A stretch of DNA of 64,000 bases, taken from Microstegium vimineum (lineage: Eukaryota; Streptophyta; Magnoliopsida; Poales; Poaceae). Shown piece after piece: positions 44,741-57,400 of this stretch (its first letter is position 1; each line of letters opens with the position of its first letter). Location of the stretch: assembly GCA_022036555.1 (NCBI GenBank), contig CM039139.1, positions 2,874,441 through 2,938,440 of the forward strand, written 5' to 3'. The translations under genes and the position numbers were made by a program. Under the pieces are notes generated by a model, which did no database searches, was not told the DNA's origin, and worked only from the letters and a program-made list of their open reading frames with translations.

Positions 44741-45613
44741 GTCCTTCATCTCAGTATCACTAATAACAACATTGGCGGTCTTGCCGTTGTTCCCACGTTT
44801 GTCAAAACGATTAGGGCAACTAGGAGCCCAATGATCGGGATCACCACAGACATGGCAAGATCCTTTCTTCTTATCAAACTTCTTCTTGAAGTTGGTTGAG
44901 TGTGAGGCATTGTTCTTGCCGTCAAACTTGCCTTTGCTATCAGATTTTTTCTTATTCTTGAACTTGTGGGATTGGAAGTTTTTCTTTTGTGCCAAATTGG
45001 CACTAGAACCTCCCTCAAATCCTCGAGCACGTGTGTCCTTTGCTCTCGCCTTTTCTTCGACATGAAGAGACACGATGAGATCCGAAACAGAAAACTCTTG
45101 CCTCTTATGTTTCAGAGAAGTAGCAAAGTTCCTCCACGAGGAAGGAAGCTTGGCAATAATGCCACCAGCAACAAACTTGTCCGGTAAGGTACACTTAAAC
45201 TGCTCAAGTTCTTTGGCAAGTGATTGTATTTCATGAGCTTGCTCAACAATAGAGCGCTCATCAGTCATCCTATAGTCATAGTACTGCTCCATGACATACA
45301 GCTCAGTGCCAGCATCCGAGACCCCAAATTTGGCCTCGAGTGCATCCCACGCGTCTTTGCCATGCTCATAGGTCATGTACGGGTCAACAATGTTGTCCCC
45401 AAGAATACTGAAAAGGGTCGCCTTAAACATGGCATTGACCCTCTCGAATGTTTCCTTCTGTGCAACAGAAAGATCCCCCTCAGGTTTGCTAAGAGTGGCG
45501 CTATAGCAGTTGAGGTTTTGAAACCACAGAACCGCTCTCGTGCGCCACCTCTTATAATGCGTACCATCAAAAGGAGGGGGTCGAGTAGCCGCGGCAACGC
45601 TGCTTGAATTCAT
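44600..45613 (-). CDS. Copia gag (UBN2-type) with CCHC knuckle
   Basis: The ORF opens upstream inside the LTR, but the likely start is the ATG at 45613 (MNSSSVAAATRPPPFDGTHY), 25 bases after the LTR end. The gag core has FERVNAMFKATLFSILGDN, HGKDAWDALEAKFGVSD and EQFKCTLPDKFVAGGIIAKL. A Lys-rich stretch precedes the zinc knuckle CHVCGDPDHWAPSC, which has the C-x2-C-x4-H-x4-C spacing. The frame runs on past the knuckle in the wrong phase and ends at 44600, so the one-base shift into protease lies near 44740. The protein would form the capsid and bind RNA. It is the best preserved part of the element. Confidence 0.8.
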   Translation of the reverse strand: MNSSSVAAATRPPPFDGTHYKRWRTRAVLWFQNLNCYSATLSKPEGDLSVAQKETFERVNAMFKATLFSILGDNIVDPYMTYEHGKDAWDALEAKFGVSDAGTELYVMEQYYDYRMTDERSIVEQAHEIQSLAKELEQFKCTLPDKFVAGGIIAKLPSSWRNFATSLKHKRQEFSVSDLIVSLHVEEKARAKDTRARGFEGGSSANLAQKKNFQSHKFKNKKKSDSKGKFDGKNNASHSTNFKKKFDKKKGSCHVCGDPDHWAPSCPNRFDKRGNNGKTANVVISDTEMKDVGYGIFLLSFQFVTLLIGGLIRELIHMYILIFPCFLLTSSQGLPPC

Positions 45614-45637
45614 TTGCCTAGAATCAGGTTTTTGGAT

Positions 45638-46461
45638 TGTTGAAAATATAAGCAAATTAATACATGATTTAATCCGAATAAGTAATTAATACAGCATGAT
45701 TACAGAAATAGGAAGTAATCTAAACATGCAAACTAGCATAGTAGATGAATAGATTCCATCTAGACAAGATAAACCAATCGCATCTACTACATATACGAGA
45801 ACTAGAAACTGTAGCAAGTAGTGAAACAGGAGAGGGATGATCACATACGGCAGAGCATGAACTACAGCAGCGCCGACGGTAGCAGAAGCGTTAGCGTCAG
45901 TGTTGTCGCCCATGCCGAGGTTGCCGAAGAGGTTGTTCACGTCTGGGAAGAAGTCGTCGTCGGATGACATCGTGTTGGCAGTAGTCGCGCGCAAGCGCTC
46001 CCCAAAAACCTGATTGCCCCTCACCCATACAGATCTATGAGAGGCGAGGTTCCGGATGAGGAAGACGATGGCAGCGGCACAATGCTCTGGAAGTAGTTGC
46101 ATAGATCTCTCTCGTAGGCTAGGGTTCGCCTCGTTTATACAGGCAGGTCGGGAAGATCGTGAGTCGCAGCCCATGTCCGAGTCAGATCGTGAGATCATGT
46201 CTCTCGTAGGCTCGGCTCGGCTCATTCCCGCAACCCGCGGCGCGTCGTGACGAACGAGAGGAGGAGGAGGAGGAGCGCGCGAGGGCCTCTTCTCTTCTCA
46301 CACCTTAGTGGGGGTGGGAGAGCCTCACCTTATAAGTTGGTCCAACTTCCCTCCCACTAGCAATGTGGGACTAAATATTAGTCCCACCCCTTGCCATACA
46401 TGAATGAGCCAAGGAGAATTTCAGAATTGACTTATGGGCTTTAGGCCTACAAATTCCAACA
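45638..46461 (-). repeat. Copia 5' LTR (inner copy)
   Basis: It matches the 3' LTR from TGTTGAAAATATAAGC to the terminal ATTCCAACA but is about 105 bp shorter, with small deletions such as 15 bp in the GACGACGACTT region and about 40 bp near 46054. The first bases after it on the gag side, ATCCAAAAACCTGATTC, do not match a Met-tRNA primer site, so priming is unusual or decayed. Confidence 0.8.
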
Positions 46462-47214
46462 ATCCCCCACAAAGTCTCATTGGCACATCCCATCATTTTA
46501 TTACAGAACCACCCCTTGCCATACATGAATGAGCCAAGGAGAATTTCAGAATTGACTTATGGGCTTTAGGCCTACAAATTCCAACAATCCCCCACAAAGT
46601 CTCATTGGCACATCCCATCATTTTATTACAGAACATTGTTTATATACCGGTGTGTAGTGGAGACTGTTAAGTTAAACTTACACTTAGAACTTCATATTAT
46701 ACTAGCTTGCAACTTGAATAGTGGACTATGCCTTGGCACATCCCATCATTTTATTACAGAACATTGTTTATATACCGGTGCGTAGTGGAGACTGTTAAGT
46801 TAAACTTCCACTTAGAACTTCATATTATACTAGCTTGCAACTTGAATAGTGGACTATGCCTTGAACTACAAGTTTTCTGCGCACACTAGCTTCACACAGA
46901 GCCTAGACCGATACAGGCTTCCTCGCGGTTTGGAGCTTATGTGTCATACTCCAGGGCCTTTCATGAGTTTACTAGAGAGCACCCAACTCTCATAGAATGA
47001 GACGTTTAAGGAGGAGGAGGAGGAGGAGCGCGCGAGGGTCTTTTCTCTTCTCACACCTTAGTGGGGGTGGGAGAGCCTCACCTTATAAGTTGGTCCAACT
47101 CCCCTCCCACTAGCAATGTGGGACTAAATATTAGTCCCACCCCTTGCCATACATGAATGGACCAAGGAGAATTTCAGAATTGACTTATGAACTTTAGGCC
47201 CATAAATTCCAACA
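46462..47214 (-). repeat. Rearranged copia fragments: tandem internal pieces and LTR end
   Basis: Beyond the inner LTR the plus strand continues with sequence that in the intact left side lies next to the 3' LTR (ATCCCCCACAAAGTCTCATTGG). It is followed by a second LTR end (46509-46586) and the same internal piece again. A 126-bp direct duplication (about 46608-46733 and 46735-46860) then passes to position-equivalent 41750. At about 47010 a GGAGGAGG tract joins LTR sequence again, ending AATTCCAACA at 47214 next to CAATA. Confidence 0.8.
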
Positions 47215-47660
47215 CAATATTCAATTGAATTGAATCATGCAATGCAGGTAACCATATTCTGCTAGTCCCAAGGCAACGTCTGGGTATCGTGTACTATCTT
47301 ATTATTAGGAATTAGAAGATCTTTTGTAACCTTCATGTTAATCCTTATAAAATGAATTAGAGAAAAATGAATTCTTGCAGTTCTTTCAAAAGGAGAAAAC
47401 ATTTGGTCGACAATTCGATAGTCTCTGTTATAATATGAATAAACATGAAACAGAGAGCAAAATAAGCAATTTTGATTAGATATGGGTCTCACATTTATCT
47501 GTACATTTCTAATAATTATATAGCACGAGTTGACAGACTAGTAATGTATAAGTAGGAGCAGCTGGAACCACTAACATAATAAACACGCCATCACGTGCTC
47601 GATCAAAAACTAGTGGGTACTTCCTTTTTTAAACCAAAGAAAGCTTCTATGTAAACAGGA
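47215..47660 (+). promoter_or_regulatory. Upstream region of the kinase fusion gene
   Basis: This AT-rich stretch is all that separates the copia element from the first recognised coding ATG. It begins with the right CAATA duplication. I see no convincing TATA box at a usual distance. AACAG at 47655-47659 just before the ATG could be a 3' splice site, in which case an upstream exon exists and the true start is farther left, possibly beyond the retrotransposon. Confidence 0.4.
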
Positions 47661-50600
47661 ATGTACAGTGGGGCTTCTACCTTTGATGAATACAGGAAGC
47701 AGCTGCAGATTGTACTGCAGGATCCTAGTGAAGAACCCGTGCCTCTGTCACTGGATTATTTGAAAGCCATCACAGATGGTTTTTCTTCTGATCGACTAGT
47801 TGGCAGGGGTGGGTTTGGAGAGGTTTACAGGGTAAAATGTTTTCTTTTCCTCCACCAGTATTTTAAATTTTATTCTAAGAATTAATGTAAGCACCAGGTA
47901 ATAATGTAATGCTCACGTACAAGTTCTCCAGGGAGTTCTCGGGAGGGACAAGTCTGTTGCTATCAAGAAGCTTTATGCTGAACATGTGGTTGATGACCGC
48001 AAATACCAAACTGAGCTCAATTCTCTAATGAGGATACGGCACCCACATATAGTGCAACTCATTGGTTACTGTGCCGAGACAAAGTTGGAAGCGATGCCGC
48101 AAAACGGGGAACATATTCTGGCAGAAGTACGTCAACGTTTGCTCTGCTTTGAGTACATAAGCAATGGAAGTCTTCGTGACTATGTTCCAGGTATGATTAG
48201 TAAATATAGTACATAGTTCCTATATATTTAGTTTTGTTTACAAAATCTACCAATTTATTTATTATAATGCCACTACTAAAAAAATGGCTGTTTTAACCGT
48301 ACTTACGGACACGGCTCTGGCAACCTCCCTGCTTTTTGGATCTGAAAATTGGATCTGAAAAGAAGCAATTTGCAGGGGTGGTTGGTAAGCCGTCCCTGAA
48401 AATCCATTTGTAGATCCACACAAAAAAAGAAAATCTAGTTCTAAATACTGATTTTTCAAAACTAAGCGAAACAAAAAAAATACAAGAGGCAAAAAAAGAA
48501 ACGTCACCCACACGACCATACCCACCACGCCCCGAGCCACACGGCACCGTGCGTTGCCTGCCGCCCGAATTGCGCCACTAGCTGCCAATCTGCACCCCAA
48601 GGCTAGGCACCACCATGCGCCCCCGCATCACGTCCGTGTCGCTGCACACCTCCGTGCTCCTGCGTGGTGTGTATTTGTCGGATGCACATGGGACGGTGTA
48701 GCTCAGGGGCATTGCCAGACTACATGTTGATTCATAAAAAGTACGAGTGCTAAAACACAAAGTGCATCATCCAAAAGTGCCTCGAGCTGGCGAGGGAGCA
48801 TGGGGCGTGGGAGCACCCAAGAACTTCCTTCCCTTTGATGGTGTTGGTCATGTGCTATAGTAGTTGGCTGTGATGATGAATGATGCCATACTAAACGGTG
48901 TTATCAATTTGGAGGGAAGGACTTGGCCTTTGATGGTTTGACCCACTACATCTCTCCCTTGATATAGGTCAGCTAGTTGGTCCTCCCCTTTATAGCTTGC
49001 GGTAGGTTAGGACCAAACCTTTGTTGGAAATGGTTAGCACCTCCCAATTAGAGTAGTGTTCGCCAAAGATGCTATTCCGTGTTCGCCTAGGCACGCATTG
49101 TCGCTAGGAGGAGGATGATACCACCTCTCCTAGGGGTGTAGGCGCCACCCTAGGCGGCGCCCTTGAATCCACTGTGAAAAACGAAGTTGCATGGCATCCT
49201 TGCTGATTGCCCCTACCAGACCTGCCAAACCAGGAACTCATGGAGGAGGCAGTGACGCTGTGAGGGTATGTCAGGTGGTGTTGGTGGAGGTTGGAGGCGC
49301 GGACATTGCCCGATGCCAGTGGAGGTACGGACGATGAGATGAGGACACTAGGCGGTAGGGGCGTAGCTGTAGGGGGTGCTGCAGCACTCCGTGAGCCCAT
49401 GAATGTCCACGTGATATTGGCATCTTAATCCCAAATTTTACACGTTAAACCTAATGTTAGATTAACTGGTAGTGTCTTCGCACCCCTTCTGAACTGGTCT
49501 CAGCTCCGCTCTTATTATGCGGCTGGGACAGATTTGGGGACTTCGAGTGGCAGCTGCGGTGGAGAGCATGTCGGGTGGCGGAGGCGTGGGAAACGGCAAG
49601 CTCGCCTGGGCAGGGGCAGGGATAGGGCCGGTCGAAACTTAATGGGTAGATAATGTTTGGCAGGATGGGAACCGGGTAAGAGCTAGATGGAATACTTGGC
49701 CTCTTGGGCATTTTTTGATAAAGGACATACTTGGGCTTAGGCTGCCTTAACGGGTGTTTGTCTAACACAAGGCCCATTGCATTTTCCTTTTAGAGTCTGT
49801 CGCACAGATGTGTCTGACACTGCCGAGAAAATGCCTTGGAAACATCTAGGCTTGTCTAAACTCTAGGCAAAGGGTCACCATCTAGAGAGGACCTAGCGCC
49901 TTTTTATAATCCATTAGTTGCATTAGTTGGAAGCGGTGGGTTCAAGCTATTTTTGATCGTGCCATTTGCTACACAAAGTGTGACTATTAGAACCTCTTCA
50001 GTTTATCTATATTTTTCCACAGGTCAGGATCTTGGCTGGGATAAGAGATACGCAATAATGGAAGGAATTTGCAAAGGTTTAGATTTCCTTCATGAGGAAT
50101 GCAATCTTACTCATATGGATCTTAAACCTGAAAATATACTGATAGATGACAATATGGTTCCAAAAATTACTGATTTTGGTTTGTCGAGGCTCAGGGATGC
50201 ACAAAAATCTCAAATTTTCACTCATACCCTTACTGGAACACTGTAAGTTACGCCTCATGCAACAATACAAATGTTTCTGCTATCTTTGTTGTCAGATTAT
50301 CACTGAAGTGTTAATAAGTTTCAAGTTGCTGGCTGCAGTGGATACATGCCACCAGAATACCTACTCGAGGGCAAAATATCTCATAAGACAGATGTATACA
50401 GTTTGGGTGTTATAATGTGTGAGATAATCACAGGCGAAAAGGTGCCAATTGGCTGGAGTAGTAACAGCCCCACGAGTATGGAATTCACACAGAGTAAGAG
50501 CAAATGTGCAGCCTTTCATTTATTACTTTAAGCTCTACCTCACCTATGCAAATGTGCAGGAGCTTGCCGAAGATGGATGAAAATATTTGAGAAGTCACTG

Positions 50601-51406
50601 AATGATGCGTCACTGAAGGAAATATATATCAAACAAGTAAAACAGCTGCTCGACATAGCCCAAAAATGTGTGGACCATGACAGGACGAAAAGGCCTGGTT
50701 CATCCGAAGTACTAAAAGTTTTTAACCCTAATCCAGCAGGAAGAAGCCCATGCGAATTAAACAGCAACTATGGACAGGTATAACCTCTCTCGTTAATCAT
50801 GATGCGAGCTCTCGTCAAACATTATTTCATAGTAGAAGCATGCGGAAGAACATGCCTGAATAATTGCGCCCACTCTCATCCAAGTAGTGCACAAATACCT
50901 TATGATTCTTTTTTATGAACTGCACATGTAAGGAAATTCCCCATATGTAACTTGCAGGGTATCGAGCTCCTCAGTGTGAATCCGCTGCAGCTCAATTTCT
51001 CTTTGCCTGAGCCCAAAAAGCTACATGGCAGCTCATGCTCGCTGCACCTAACCAACAGCATGGATGTACCTGTGGTCTTCAGGCTCTTGCCGTCAGAGAC
51101 TCTATCAGCGTATTTCTTGCCGCTATCTGGTGTGGTGCCGCCGAAGTGCAGGTACACACTCGCTGTCGTAATGCATCACCAGCAAAATTCCCGGTTCTGC
51201 AACGACGACTTTTTCACACTCGAAAGCACCAAAGAGAGGTATCAGGGCCTACGGATCGTCGACCCAGCTGAATTGTTTAAGAGAGCCAGAGAAAGGGGTC
51301 TTAAGGTGCACGAGGTGAAAATAGCTGCTGTTTGTGCACATGCTGATGTGAGTTCATTCTGCTACGCTCCGCATGAAAAATATACAAATGACTCCCTGTA
51401 AATGCG

Positions 51407-51478
<72 letters not shown>

Positions 51479-54400
51479 TGTTGTTTTGCACATTCGTGCA
51501 GTTCCATCTTCAAAACATCAACTACAAATATATTCTAATCTAACATTAGATTATAAAATGCAATACATACATACACACATACATATGTATATTATAGGCA
51601 AGGAAATTAAAGTGTATTTTCTCAATAAGAAATTAAAGTTCATATAGGAGTGGATAACTAGCTTCAAGACCTTTTGAAGCTAGTCATCTTTATTATTATT
51701 AGCTCCAGAAATTATTGGAGTTAGAGCTGTAGGCACATTGAAGATGTTTGGTTGAGTAATTTTGTTATTGTTTTAGATTAGAACATATATTGAAAAAACC
51801 TTGTTTCATTTTACAAACTCCAAATCCTGTATGGATCTCAAGAGCGCTGGACCTTAGATTCCATGCTGCACCTATGTATTGTAGCATATATAGAAAAGGG
51901 ACACGAATATATATGTAAATTTAAAATAATACCTAGCATTGAGGCCACCAATAGAGAGACCCTCACCAAATTCCTATTTCACCACCAATTCCATGACTCT
52001 TTTAGCACCGCCTGAACTAGTTTGAAGATATTGTTAGAGAACATTTAATTTACCATGTGACCTAATTCCAAAGGGTGTAGGCGGTTACATGTCCTAATGG
52101 ACATGTCCCTTCATGGTTCCTTTACCATGTATATATACGTACAGACTTCATGAGATCAATACAGACAACCATTCACTCTTGTCATTTGTCTTTCGCTCCC
52201 ACTCTTTACTCTAAACAGATATATCTAGTGGTGATATTAAGTATTTTTTTTATTTCACAGCCGCCAATAGGTCCTAATTTAAAACCAGAGTTGGCCCAAC
52301 GAGTAGTTTCCTCGGACAGACAAGACATAAAGCCTGAACTCAAGGTGAGGTCTTTTTCATTAGATTGTCCCCAAGTTTGTCATATACTGGTTTCATTTCA
52401 GGAATATATGTTACTTTATTGGTCTATTCTGGCATTTTTTTCATTTTTATCAGATAATGCCCGCGAGATACAGTAATTATGATGGGAACGCAATGTCAGC
52501 CGTGCATCCAACAAAGCCGTGGTGAGTGGAGTACTTTTCTTTTGGCAGAGTTAAATTTCAAGCATTTTTGAGCTTACTCGCATCACAGTAGGCCTTCAAT
52601 CAGTTTAATCTATCGTGTCCTGCACATATCATGCATGCGGGCGTGTGCGTGTGGTGCAGTTGTGGTGTATGTGTCTGAGTGCACATATATCTTGGCTTGC
52701 CCCACACCGTCGGTCCTATGCGGAAAGCATTCCTGCAACCTCTAATGAAGAAGGTGGTTGCGAGCATGCAAAATAGAAAGCTCCATTGATGAACAAAGCT
52801 GGCCATCTCACTTGGTCAAAAAGGCGGCTATGAACTGCAAGTGCATTCGCACCAAAAGGTCATTGTTGGCGCAATTTCGGGGCCAACACATGAGAGCACC
52901 AGAGCGTGCAGGTCACGAACGGACTGAACAGCAGTGTGGTTGCGTAGACCGGTTGAGCAACCCGGTTAGATCGATTCCTAGGGTTTGGCCTAGATTGATC
53001 GTTAGAGGGGATAACTACCACATGTGATGAAATATAGCTAGGTTTACAAGCAAACTAGCAAAGGGATAACCAACATACTTACATGGCGAAGAACGACTAC
53101 TTTACAAACAAACTAGCAAATGCTGTTAAAACTCTCGCTTGGGAGGAATCCTGTCAGGGCGTGGACGTCGCCAGCCACTACAACATAAACCTCAAGTAGA
53201 GACACGTTTGTATAGACATTTTATGGTTTGCCCTAATGGATATACCTTAACATATTGTAAAGACACTTTTTATGGCACTTTAGAAAGTGTCATATATCTT
53301 GAGACACTATTTGAAGCATTTTCAACCATAGCAACATTTTCTTATGTTATTTTGTAAAATGCAACATGAGGTCTTGAGTTCGAAGACCCATGATTCCAAA
53401 ATTAATATATTTTTGCAATATGTTTATAGTTCATGTAGAGGATAGAGACATAATAATTTTCCATTACAGAAAATATAGGGACATTTATAAAAATGTCTCT
53501 TCATTCAAAGACACTGTCCGTAGTGGCACCTCTATGACATATTGAAAAATGACTCTATGACTCTATAGGGATAGCATAAAATAAAGATATGTGTATGGAC
53601 TTTATAGGGATGACATGTCCATAGACTCTATGACATAAAATGCATACTACAACTCATATATTTTTTCTTAATAAACAAAGATACACAACTCTCTTGCATA
53701 TATATAAAAACCTTAAAAAAGAAAGTGGAGCTAGATTTATGTTACTGTGTAGGATAAATTGCATGTTGTTAATTTGTGAAAAAATTATACTTATCGTGAT
53801 GCAGGATCCTGAGGGAATCCTTTTGTGAGGTATCCGAGGTATGGGACTACGATAGGATGGTAAGTGACCACTCGCAGAAAATTTCTTTACGCAAAAAGGG
53901 AACTTTATTGTACTTATGATCGATTCCTAAGGTTTTAAATCTTCAAATATAGCTGTTGATATAGCCCGTTATAACGGTTTAATATAAAATACAGATATTT
54001 ATACTCATGTACAATATAGCTATTATAGTCTTAATTATTTAGCTCTGCTATTTGTTGTTTTATAGTTCTGTTGCTAAACCCCTTATTCGGACATTTAAAA
54101 CACTAATTGCTCCACACAATGAGGAACCTGAGTATACCACACAACAATGTCAGTCGTGCGTTTCGCCAATTACTCTGTACTCATGCGATACACAATTCGT
54201 TCTCTGATCCCTTCACGGCTTAGATTTCAAAATCTGGCAACTGATCACCAAGATCCTTAATTACTTCTAGCAAAAAGTAGAGTGCTAATCGTTGCTGTCC
54301 TACGACATTCAGTCTGTCCATCCCAGGTCAGCTACCACACGTGATTCCATCTGTGCCCACTCGCACAACCCCGCAAGTTGTTCCTCACCCTCAGCAATGG

Positions 54401-57400
54401 GGCAATGACCGCCTTGTAAAATGCTTATTTACCACATTTAAATGCTCATTTTAGACAATGCTTGTTCTCTTAATTATTATGTTATGGACAACAGTGTCAT
54501 AATATATCAATATGGCCTTTACCCGTGGCAATGCTCAGACATATGTGCTAGTCTTTTTAAAATATGGGACTTAGAAAAGTAGAACATGCATTTCTCTGAA
54601 AATAATGATAAAAGTTTTCCACCGGATGCTATGCTTGTTACCAAATTGAAAAATTCTTTCATGTGTATTTGGGCTCAGAAAGCTACATGGTACATATAAA
54701 TTTTTGCTCAGGAAAAGGTGCACTTCTGTTTTGCCCAACCACAAAGAGCCAACTTTTTTCCCAGGGAAGAGGCCGATGTATATGGTGATGCTGATGGGCA
54801 ACTAAGCCTACCACCAGGGCTGCCGAAGTTCATTTCACAAAAAAGATGGATTTTGGTTGGGTCTACCACTGACCATAGCAGACGAGATCTTGGTTACATA
54901 TATGTGTACAGTTATATGGCAGTGAAAAATTTCAAGGGATCCAAAACATATATATTATCAAAAATAAAGAGTTTTAAGGCCCATGAAGACAGAGGTACCG
55001 TGTTATTGGACGTCCATCCATCTCGACCTTATGTGCTGTCATCATTAGCTCATTCTGATGGAGCCAATGGGAATGTTGGGAATGCACCAGTGTGCAGCAT
55101 TAAGCTGTGGGACTGGGAGAGGGGCTGGGATTGTGTTCAGACATTTAACATGGAAGACTTTCCACAACAACTTAAATTTAACCCAAATGACCAAGATACT
55201 TTTGTTACATTTTCCCCAAGTAATGATGTAAAGGTACATGAATTTTATGCTTTTATTTTTCATCATGAATGTTTTGATAAACATAATTGCAGGCTGTCCG
55301 TGTTAACATATGGTCAATGTTCTTGTGTTCAAAGCATAGGTATGGGATATTGATTCTCCAAAATGTAAATCTACGTTGCCCATGACAGAAGGTGTATTGT
55401 GCTTTGATTTCTTTGCTCAAGGCGGAAAGCAATACTTGATCATTGTTCATAAAAATGATATTAAGTCCACGGTACGTAAGGCATCTTTATTTAAGAATGA
55501 ACTTGTTGTTCATCGAGTCATCATTGTCTACACGAAATATTGACGCAATGACTTTTTTGGCCCTGAGTCAGATATGGGACTACCATGCAGGGGCTCTTGT
55601 TGAAACTCTGAAAGAGAAGAATATATCTACTGCTTGTTCCCATCCTGAACTTCCGGTACTAATTACAGGCACAGAAGACGGAAGAGTCTCCCTATGGAGC
55701 TCCAGTACGTTCAAGTATGTGTTCTAGTTTTCCTCACATGCTTACATGTTTTAATTGCGCCTGTAGTTTACGACCTTAACCCTATCGCTGTCTTGGAGTT
55801 TTATTGCACTAGTAGACTAGGACGTGCAGCACGCACGTATCTATTACCAAGACTATCCGTCACGGTACCCTCTAAATATCACCCTCAAAATGAATATTTC
55901 AACGATCCTCTAAAAAATTAAACCCTCTAAATGACACCATACCACAGCGGTACCCTCTATTCGTTGGGTCCCACATGTAATTCTCTTTTTTTTCCACCCA
56001 ACCTTATCGATCCCCCAACCCACCCACCCGCACCACTCCTCCCTCCGCGCCAGCCGTCCCCACCTCCATCCGCGCTGGTCACCCCCTCCTCCCGCCACCT
56101 CAGGCCACCCCTCCTCACTTCGCAAATTTTTTGAGAAATATTTCCTTTGTGATGAAGGAATAACAATAAAATTTTTGAGAAGTCAATATTCTAGAAACTA
56201 TTCTTGATCCATGCACATGGTCCATGATGGCACCACAACATATATATACAATCACAATTCAATCTGTATCATGATTCACTTTCATTATTACTGATACCAA
56301 TAATTATTTAGGTATGATATGATGTAGTGTTGAGTTCGCAACTCTTTGGTACATTTTATTTAGATATGAAGAACGGACCTGTTGTTGTCTTTGAGGTTCA
56401 CAAATCCAGTGCAACTATATTTTCTTGCTGAAAAAGAACATATAATGAATTTAGTATTTTAGTACAAAATTGTCAAAAGTACAAAACCAGCAGATCAATC
56501 GATAAAATAAAAAGAATTTGTCCTCCTTCAAATCTGTTGCCATTCAGGTCAATACCAATGATCCTTTATGCTCTTGCAATCCATTTTGTGCCTTCTGCAG
56601 CCTAATCATGCAAATATGAAATATGGAGGTGATCAGATTTGTAAACTCAATACATACTATCATTGCAATCGAAAGGCATATGTCAAGAGAACAAAAAAAC
56701 CTATATTTTGGATTAAAAAAATACTGATACATTTGCTATTGAAAGGCAGAGAGCAAGAGTATAGACATGAGAATCAAAGGTTGTTCTTTACTTTTGAGCA
56801 GCACGTTTTGTTGGCTGAATAATAAACATAATCTGAGAACAGTTAGCTGTCCTTGTTTTCCACCAATCGGTTACGCAATATCAGTTACTTTTAAGTTACC
56901 ACGGATCATTGGAAGGAAGAATGTCCATTTATCTACTAGGTAAATAAACCTCTATTAATAGGAGGAACTGATACCTTATTGAACTACTCCCTATATATAT
57001 TCCAAATTATAAGTCAATCTAATTTTATTTTAAGTCATACTTCTCTTACTTTGACCAAATTTATAGACAAATACATAAATATCCATAACATCAAACTGTA
57101 AGCTGAAATTGAAATTGTAAATCGAAATTTGGGTTTCGGATTTTTTCGGATTCCGCTGAATTTCGTGGATTCCGCTGAATTTCGTAAAATTTCACCAAAA
57201 TTTCCCCAAATATTTTAGAGTCTTCACTAAATTATATGATTTTCTAACTTTGGATCTAAACAAATGATTAGTATGATTTATGAATGTACATTTATTGAGT
57301 TAAAGAATATGCAAACACAAACAATAGAAAATATGAGTCTAGAGTATTTTACAATAAAACATATGCATAAGTGTAATAGTAAATTTTGAATTTTTCTTTC

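Larger units (their letters stand above)
40526..47214 (-). mobile_element. Ty1/copia retrotransposon with rearranged 5' LTR
   Basis: On the minus strand the order is LTR, gag, protease, integrase, reverse transcriptase, RNase H, polypurine tract, LTR, which is the copia gene order. CAATA flanks the outermost ends. The left LTR (40526-41454) is complete; the right side holds one LTR (45638-46461), internal fragments and a terminal LTR fragment (47010-47214). Coding parts carry stops, a frameshift and an integrase deletion, so it is inactive. It lies about 450 bp before the kinase gene at 47661. Confidence 0.9.

Noticed and set aside
55294..55353. Alternative exon start at the AG before GCTGTCCGTG
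   Set aside because: It reads into a stop after a few residues, whereas the acceptor at CATAG (exon from 55340) gives KVWDIDSPKCKSTLP in phase and restores a WD repeat.
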